This document shows, piece by piece, positions 7,312 to 11,723 of a stretch of 11,723 bases of DNA. Each line of letters opens with the position of its first letter. Positions within the stretch are counted from its first letter, which is position 1. The stretch lies in assembly GCA_021808185.1 (NCBI GenBank), contig JAKBCB010000072.1, positions 1 to 11,723 of the forward strand, given 5' to 3'. The position numbers were made by a program, and so were the translations under genes. The DNA comes from Pseudomonadota bacterium (lineage in GTDB: Bacteria > Pseudomonadota > Alphaproteobacteria > Acetobacterales > Acetobacteraceae). The notes under the pieces are model-generated. The model was given only the letters and a program-made list of their open reading frames with translations, ran no database searches and was not told where the DNA came from.

Positions 7312-7469
7312 AGGGTGGGCCACAGTGGCAACTGCCGAACGGCGACGCTTCCCGTATTAACTGTCCGGTCAACAGACCGCGCTTGCCCGGGCGGGGGTGT
7401 CATGACAGCGTTGCTCGGCAACGGCCACGCCGGAATCGCGCGCCCAGCACATCAACAGCATGAGACACC

Positions 7470-8156
7470 ATGACGTCGCGCCCCCGTAGCAAGACCCAAG
7501 TTCAGACCCGAGATCCGGCGGCGACACGCAATCGGATATTGAAAGCCGCGACCGAAGAATTCGCCAAGCGAGGCCTTGCCGGCGCAAGAGTGGACACGAT
7601 CGCCGCCCGCGCCAAAGCCAATAAAGGAATGATTTATCATTATTTCGAGAGCAAGGACAGCCTGTTCCGCGCGGTCATGGAGAAGGCATATTACGATATT
7701 CGCAGCGCCGAACGCGCGCTGGAACTGGACAGAATGGAACCCGTTGCCGCGATCGTATGTTTGGTAAAGTTCACCTGGAATTATTATCTCGACAACCCCG
7801 GCTTCATCACTTTGCTCAACAGCGAAAACCTGCATCGTGCCAAGCACATTGCGAACTCCGCCATCATCAAGGAAATGCACCGGCCATTCGTGGCGCTGCT
7901 ACAGACCATTCTTGAGCGCGGCGTCGAGGCTGGCGTATTTCGCGACGGCATCGACCCAGTGCAGCTTTATCTGACCATCGCGGCGGTCAGTTATTACTAT
8001 TTCACAAACCGATTCACCGCATCCATCATTTTCGATCGCGATTTCACGGCGCCGGACATGCTGAAAGAGCGTCTGGAATTCAATATCGAGACGATCCTGA
8101 GCATTGTCCGATGCGCGAAAACGCCCGCATCAAGCCGGATCGAGCAGGCCGCGTAG
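7470..8156 (+). CDS. TetR/AcrR family transcriptional regulator 2
   Basis: A 228-residue TetR regulator with an N-terminal helix-turn-helix (about 41-59), recognition helix ANKGMIYHYF (50-59) and a helical C-terminal domain rich in aromatic residues (YYLDNP, SYYYFTNRF) likely lining a ligand pocket. It is a clear paralogue of TetR 1: RDPAA, GLAGARVDTIA, MIYHYF, LHRAKH and the Y-Y-Y segment all align. The recognition helices differ mainly at Arg56 (TetR 1) versus Gly53 (TetR 2). The gene is visibly AT-richer than its neighbours: bases 7621-7680 have 27 G/C of 60, against 40 of 60 in tetR1 at 541-600, which suggests separate acquisition. Its 3' end overlaps the convergent CoA-transferase gene by 27 bp. 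The ribosome-binding site is weak; the start is supported by the paralogue alignment. Confidence 0.93.
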   Translation: MTSRPRSKTQVQTRDPAATRNRILKAATEEFAKRGLAGARVDTIAARAKANKGMIYHYFESKDSLFRAVMEKAYYDIRSAERALELDRMEPVAAIVCLVKFTWNYYLDNPGFITLLNSENLHRAKHIANSAIIKEMHRPFVALLQTILERGVEAGVFRDGIDPVQLYLTIAAVSYYYFTNRFTASIIFDRDFTAPDMLKERLEFNIETILSIVRCAKTPASSRIEQAA

Positions 8157-9659
8157 GTCCGGGGCGATCAACGGCGCGAAGCCCATCCGTTCCGCCACGT
8201 CGCGGCGGTAGTCCATGCCCGGCGCCAACTCCACCAGTTCGACCCCGTCCGGCGCGAGGCGGAACACGGCGCGCTCGGTGACATACAGCACCTCCTGCCC
8301 GTTCCGCCGCGCCTGGGCGCCGGAGAAGGTGATGTGGCGCACGCGCTCGACGAGCTTCGGCTGACTGCCCGGCGCCAGGATGGTCAGGTGACCATTCGCG
8401 TCGCGCGTCACATCCAGGCCGCGTGCCTCGAACGCACCGCAGAACACCACCCTGCGGGCGGTTTGCGTGATGTCGATGAAGCCGCCCGGTCCGACCAGAT
8501 CGGCCCCGATCTTGGAGACGTTGACGTTCCCGTCGCGGTCCATCTCGCCCATGCCCAGGAAGGCCACGTCGATTCCACCGCCGGCGTAGAAATCGAACTG
8601 ATCGACCGAGGCGATGATCGAATCGGCGTCGCGCGCCGTGCCGAACATGGGGCCGTCCAGCATCTGACCGTTGTGGATGCCCTGCTCCACGGAGCTCCAG
8701 CGGCCACCGCTGCCCTGCGCCTGCACAAGGGCTGGAATGCCGCCCGGGATCCCGAAGCCGAAATTCACCGAGCGCGCCTGCCCCATCTCGCGCATGGCCC
8801 GCTCGGCGATGATACGGCGCAACCCCGTGGGAAGCGGCAGGACATGCCCGGGTCCATCGGGGGACGCCCATACCTCGCCCGACAGATGCGGATCGTACTC
8901 GCCGATCATCGATTGCTGCTGTCCGGGTGCCACGAAGATGTGGTCCACCAGGATCGCCGGCACACGCGCAAGGCGGATGGGCAGGGTAGGCCCGTCCGTG
9001 CGCCGCTTCACCTGCGCGATGACACGCCCGCCCGTGTTGTGCGCCGCCAGACACAGCGCATACACGTCCAGATCCATCGCCTCGTGCACCATGCACAGGT
9101 TCCCTGCCGCGTCAGCCTGCGACGCGCACACGATCGACACATCGATCTTCAGCGGCTTGTAGCGCAGGAAGGCTTCCCCGCCGATCTCGACCAGTTCGAC
9201 CAGCTCATCGCGGGCGCGCGCGTTGCAGCGCCCGCCATCGACGCGCGGGTCGGCGAACGTGCCCAGCCCGATCTTCGTGATCACCCCCGGCCGGCCGGCG
9301 CCGCTCTCGCGCAGCAGGGTGGAAATGACGCCGCCCGGAAAGCTGTACGCCTCGATCTTCTCCTCGCGCGCCAGGCGCTGCATGGCCGGCGACCAGCTCC
9401 AGTGCCCGCCGATCACGCGACGGACCATGCCTTCGTGGGCAAGCCGCCCCAGCCCCGCGCCGCGCCCATCCCCGATGCCGAGGGCGTGCACCACCGTCAG
9501 GTCGCGCGGGTGTCCGGTTGCCAGGAACGCGGCCTCCAACGCCGCCAGCGCATGGTCCGGCTGGATCATCGTGCCGGACCCGGAGAGCGCGATCGTCGCG
9601 CCGTCCGGGACAAGCCGAACCAGATCGTCCGCGTCACCCACGATCGATGGTCTGTGCAT
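8130..9659 (-). CDS. Family I acyl-CoA:carboxylate CoA-transferase (propionate/3-ketoacid type)
   Basis: A 509-residue fused alpha-beta CoA-transferase, transferring CoA from a donor such as acetyl- or succinyl-CoA to a carboxylic acid through a glutamyl-CoA thioester. The first half has VIGGHWSWSP, GVITKIGLGTFADPR and GGRVIAQVKR; the second half has VNFGFGIPGGIP, then SSVEQGIHNG, where Glu325 aligns with the catalytic glutamate of propionate and YdiF-type enzymes, then FYAGGGIDVAFLG and ITQTARRVVFCG. A TTG codon at 9692 is in frame, but the ATG at 9659 is chosen because GGAAG and GGAGGAG precede it. It probably activates the acid that the acyl-CoA dehydrogenase and hydratase then process. 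It is divergent from the SDR operon across operator site D. Which acid is used cannot be read. Confidence 0.92.
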   Translation of the reverse strand: MHRPSIVGDADDLVRLVPDGATIALSGSGTMIQPDHALAALEAAFLATGHPRDLTVVHALGIGDGRGAGLGRLAHEGMVRRVIGGHWSWSPAMQRLAREEKIEAYSFPGGVISTLLRESGAGRPGVITKIGLGTFADPRVDGGRCNARARDELVELVEIGGEAFLRYKPLKIDVSIVCASQADAAGNLCMVHEAMDLDVYALCLAAHNTGGRVIAQVKRRTDGPTLPIRLARVPAILVDHIFVAPGQQQSMIGEYDPHLSGEVWASPDGPGHVLPLPTGLRRIIAERAMREMGQARSVNFGFGIPGGIPALVQAQGSGGRWSSVEQGIHNGQMLDGPMFGTARDADSIIASVDQFDFYAGGGIDVAFLGMGEMDRDGNVNVSKIGADLVGPGGFIDITQTARRVVFCGAFEARGLDVTRDANGHLTILAPGSQPKLVERVRHITFSGAQARRNGQEVLYVTERAVFRLAPDGVELVELAPGMDYRRDVAERMGFAPLIAPDLRGLLDPA

Positions 9660-9731
9660 CTGGCTTCCGTCTCCTCCAACCCGCCCGACCAACCCCGACG
9701 TGACGCTTGACCCCGGCCGGTGGCAGCTTTA

Positions 9732-9758
9732 TTGACTAAATAGTTAGTTTTTTATGCG
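9732..9758. promoter_or_regulatory. Operator-like dyad in the CoA-transferase/SDR divergent region (site D)
   Basis: ACTAA-ATAG-TTAGT (9735-9748) has perfect 5-base arms and is self-complementary at 12 of 14 positions. It matches the invariant columns of sites A to C while differing at the CC/GG positions. On the plus strand TTGACT (9732-9737), five of six to the -35 consensus, overlaps it, with a weak TATGCG (9753-9758) 15 bases on. It is placed to control both the CoA-transferase (leftward) and the SDR/DUF993 operon (rightward). Confidence 0.55.
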
Positions 9759-9883
9759 CTGTCGAGCGCGTTTTCGCGCCCGCCGGAGCCGGCAATCAGC
9801 AACCCACCGACAAGGACGACCGCGATGCCGCCGATCCAACGCCCGTCCGCCCGCGCGGACCAGACCGCGCACCCAGGCGCCAC
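9752..9883 (-). other. Hydrophobic 43-codon minus-strand frame, possible small membrane protein or gene remnant
   Basis: From a GTG at 9883-9881 the minus strand reads 43 residues to a TAA at 9754-9752, including a single membrane-like segment WIGGIAVVLVGGLLIAGSG. The style resembles the last transmembrane helix and tail of a transporter, so it could be the 3' remnant of a lost membrane-protein gene or a small membrane protein. There is no clear ribosome-binding site, and it lies antisense to the SDR leader. Uncertain. Confidence 0.25.
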
Positions 9884-10651
9884 ATGAGCGGGGCAGCTTT
9901 CGTCACCGGTGGGGCGCGGGGCATCGGGCGCGCCATCGCACTCGGGCTCGCGCGCGCGGGCTTTGCCGTGGCGATCAACGATCGCGCGCACGACGCCGCG
10001 TGCGACGCCACCTTGGCCGACCTCACGCGGCTTGGCGTCCGCGCGGGGCTGGCGATCGGCGATGTGGCCGACATCGGCTCCCATGCCGGGATGCTGGACG
10101 CGGCCGAGGCAGCCGTCGGCCCCCTCACCACGCTGGTGAACAATGCCGGGGTTTCGGTTGCCAGCCGCGGCGATCTGCTCGATGTGACGCCCGAGGCCTA
10201 TGACCGCTGCCAGTCGGTGAACACGCGGGCGCTGTTCTTCCTGTCGCAGTCATTCGCGCGCCGCCTGCTGGGCCGCGAGCGCGGTCCCACGCCGCATCAC
10301 GCCATCATCAACATAACGTCGTCCAACGCGCGGGCAGCGTCGATCACGCGCGGCGAATACTGCGTCTCGAAGGCCGCCGCCGCCATGGTTTCGAAACTGT
10401 TTGCCGTTCGGCTGGCGCCGGAAGGCATCGGCGTGTACGATATCCAACCCGGCATCATCGAGACGAACATGACGGCTCTCGTGCGCGATGCCTATGCGCA
10501 GCGCATTCGCGAGGGGCTGACGCCGCTGCCGCGCATGGGTCAGCCGGACGACATCGCGCGCGTCGCGACCTGCCTGGCGCGCGGCGAGTTCGCCTTCGCG
10601 GTCGGTCAGACGGTCCAGGCCGATGGCGGTCTGGTGCTTCCACATTATTGA
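9884..10651 (+). CDS. Short-chain dehydrogenase/reductase (classical, FabG-like)
   Basis: A 255-residue classical SDR, NAD(P)-dependent, interconverting an alcohol and a ketone. It shows the Rossmann motif TGGARGIG (8-15), Asp60 before the adenine pocket, NNAG (86-89), Asn113, and the catalytic set Ser146, Tyr159 and Lys163 in YCVSK. The C-terminal PGIIETNM and DGGLVLP are typical. Asp33 at the end of the second beta strand favours NAD over NADP, suggesting an oxidative, catabolic role. A 3-oxoacyl-ACP reductase label would be generic; the context argues against fatty acid synthesis. It is the first gene of the rightward operon, 9 bases before the DUF993 gene, and lies downstream of operator site D. 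The ribosome-binding site is weak (CAGG). Confidence 0.93.
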   Translation: MSGAAFVTGGARGIGRAIALGLARAGFAVAINDRAHDAACDATLADLTRLGVRAGLAIGDVADIGSHAGMLDAAEAAVGPLTTLVNNAGVSVASRGDLLDVTPEAYDRCQSVNTRALFFLSQSFARRLLGRERGPTPHHAIINITSSNARAASITRGEYCVSKAAAAMVSKLFAVRLAPEGIGVYDIQPGIIETNMTALVRDAYAQRIREGLTPLPRMGQPDDIARVATCLARGEFAFAVGQTVQADGGLVLPHY

Positions 10652-10660
10652 GGTCTCGCC

Positions 10661-11723
10661 ATGGTCGTGGCTTTGCGCATGCCCTTGCCGGACGGCACCT
10701 TGGCGCCTTATGCGCAGGCCGGCACGCCGATCGTGCCGCCCGTGTCCGCCTCGCCGTTCAACCGCATCGCCTATTCGGCCGCGCACGTCGTCGCCGATCC
10801 GCTATCCGTGATCGAGCCCGCGCTCGGCGCCGGGATCGACTGGGAGGCGACGGTTGCCTTCCGCCGCCACTTGATCGGCCTCGGGCTCGGGATCGCCGAG
10901 GCGATGGACACGGCGCAGCGCGGCATGGGCCTCTCCTGGCCCAACGCCCTGGAACTCGTGCGCCGCACCGTCGATGGCACCCGGGATCTGCCCACTGCCT
11001 TGATCGCCTCGGGCGTCGGCACCGATCATCTCGACCCGGCTGACGCGCGCGACATCGACGATGTTGTGCGCGCCTATCTCGAACAACTGCATGCCGTGCA
11101 ACACACTGGCAGCCGCGTCATCCTGATGGCCAGCCGCGCGCTGGCCCGTGTCGCGCGGTCGCCGGACGACTATCGCCGCGTCTATGTCCGCGTGCTGGAG
11201 GAGTGCGACCACCCCGTTATTCTGCATTGGCTGGGCGATATGTTCGATCCCGCCCTGGCCGGGTATTGGGGGGCGGCGGACCTTTCGGATGCGCTCGACA
11301 CCGTCATCGCGCTGATCGCGGCAAACGCGGCGAAAATCGACGGCATCAAAATTTCGCTCCTGGATGCCGATCGTGAGGTCGCCGCGCGTCGGCGCCTGCC
11401 GCCGGGCGTGCGCATGTACACAGGCGATGACTTCAACTATCCGGACCTGATTGCCGGCGACGCGCATGGCTACAGTCATGCGCTGCTGGGGATTTTCGAC
11501 GCGATCGCGCCGGCGGCGGCGCGGGCATTGTCCGCGCTCGCGGTGGGCGACCGCGCGACCTTCGAGCGCCTGCTTGCCCCCACTGTCCCGCTGTCGCGCA
11601 CGATCTTTCGCGCTCCGACGTATGCGTACAAGACCGGTGTCGTGTTTCTCGCGTGGCTGAACGGGTTTCAGCGCCATTTTGTCATGCTGGGGGGGGCACA
11701 GGGCCTCCGTCCGTTGACCTATT
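10661..11723 (+). CDS. DUF993 family protein, dihydrodipicolinate synthase-like (3' end cut)
   Basis: An open frame of 354 codons runs without a stop from the ATG at 10661 to the window edge; family members I remember are about 380-390 residues, so only a short tail is missing. Recognisable DUF993 blocks are PFNRIAYSAAHVVADP (32-47), AMDTAQRGMGLSW (81-93), VILMASRALAR (153-163), VILHWLGDMFDPALAGYWG (186-204), KIDGIKISLLD (225-235), RMYTGDDFNYP (251-261) and TVPLSRTIFRAPTYAYKTG (308-326). The family is related to the dihydrodipicolinate synthase TIM barrels, in which a lysine forms a Schiff base; Lys230 in GIKIS is the candidate by that analogy. Its reaction is not established; aldol cleavage or dehydration of a keto acid is inference. 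GAGG overlapping the SDR stop, 7 bases before the ATG, indicates tight translational coupling to the SDR. Confidence 0.9.
   Translation, partial: MVVALRMPLPDGTLAPYAQAGTPIVPPVSASPFNRIAYSAAHVVADPLSVIEPALGAGIDWEATVAFRRHLIGLGLGIAEAMDTAQRGMGLSWPNALELVRRTVDGTRDLPTALIASGVGTDHLDPADARDIDDVVRAYLEQLHAVQHTGSRVILMASRALARVARSPDDYRRVYVRVLEECDHPVILHWLGDMFDPALAGYWGAADLSDALDTVIALIAANAAKIDGIKISLLDADREVAARRRLPPGVRMYTGDDFNYPDLIAGDAHGYSHALLGIFDAIAPAAARALSALAVGDRATFERLLAPTVPLSRTIFRAPTYAYKTGVVFLAWLNGFQRHFVMLGGAQGLRPLTY

Larger units (their letters stand above)
7075..7469. other. Divergent intergenic region between hydratase and TetR 2
   Basis: This 395-bp gap separates the leftward enoyl-CoA hydratase from the rightward tetR2. 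It holds, from left to right, an inverted repeat (7130-7169), a candidate 27-codon leftward ORF (7171-7254), operator-like site C (7289-7302), and about 165 bases of tetR2 leader in which I see nothing convincing except a weak dyad-like stretch near 7353-7370. Confidence 0.6.

Noticed and set aside
7353..7370. Fifth operator-like stretch TTAACTGTCCGGTCAA in the tetR2 leader
   Set aside because: Only 10 of 16 positions are self-complementary and the invariant CTAA and GT columns of the motif are not kept.
7275..7463. 62-codon plus-strand frame starting just before site C
   Set aside because: It reads through the operator, has no ribosome-binding site and no recognisable sequence; most likely tetR2 leader.
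9660..9692. Extension of the CoA-transferase to a TTG start at 9692
   Set aside because: The extra 11 residues look unlike the family N-terminus and the ATG at 9659 has purine-rich ribosome-binding sequence before it.
8334..9710. 458-codon plus-strand open frame opposite the CoA-transferase
   Set aside because: Mirrors the coding strand of a full-length CoA-transferase; no recognisable domain.
10802..11677. 291-codon minus-strand open frame opposite the right-end gene
   Set aside because: The plus strand carries well-conserved DUF993 blocks throughout; the minus frame is its shadow.

Overview
The window is high-GC DNA, densely coding and without RNA genes, CRISPR arrays or insertion sequences. 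Codon use and protein style suggest a proteobacterium, most likely an alphaproteobacterium; this is inference, because no phylogenetic marker is present. It reads as one catabolic gene cluster: acyl-CoA enzymes (acyl-CoA dehydrogenase, enoyl-CoA hydratase, family I CoA-transferase), oxidoreductases (GMC flavoprotein, aldo/keto reductase, short-chain dehydrogenase, DUF1479 2-oxoglutarate-type oxygenase), a DUF993 aldolase-fold protein, and two related TetR regulators.

Layout. Leftward (minus strand), in transcription order: enoyl-CoA hydratase (7074-6304), GMC oxidoreductase (6105-4486), DUF1479 oxygenase (4366-3125), aldo/keto reductase (2990-1971), acyl-CoA dehydrogenase (1946-804), TetR regulator 1 (811-80), then the probable first codons of a further gene that runs off the left edge (44-1). 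In the middle, TetR regulator 2 (7470-8156, plus) converges on, and overlaps by 27 bp, a CoA-transferase gene (9659-8130, minus). Divergent from the CoA-transferase, a rightward operon starts with an SDR (9884-10651) and continues into a DUF993 gene (from 10661) that is cut by the right edge.

The most striking non-coding signal is a 14-bp dyad, consensus NCTAAMYRGTYRGT (8 of 14 columns invariant), found in four places: 79-92, 6247-6260, 7289-7302 and 9735-9748. Three lie in intergenic promoter regions; the one at 79-92 overlaps the 3' end of tetR1. At the two best sites it sits exactly between a TTGAAR -35 and a TATASY-like -10 (TATACT, TATAGT) with a 16-bp spacer, the classical geometry of TetR-type repression. 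The two TetR proteins have nearly the same recognition helix (NKxMIYHYF), so one or both are the natural candidates to bind these sites and tie the transcription units into one substrate-induced regulon. A fifth, more divergent dyad (3028-3043) precedes the aldo/keto reductase.

How the genes may work together (inference): oxidation and hydroxylation of an alcohol- or sugar-like precursor by the GMC, AKR, SDR and DUF1479 enzymes, carbon-carbon bond chemistry by DUF993, CoA activation by the CoA-transferase, then dehydrogenation and hydration by the acyl-CoA dehydrogenase and hydratase. The substrate cannot be read from the sequence.
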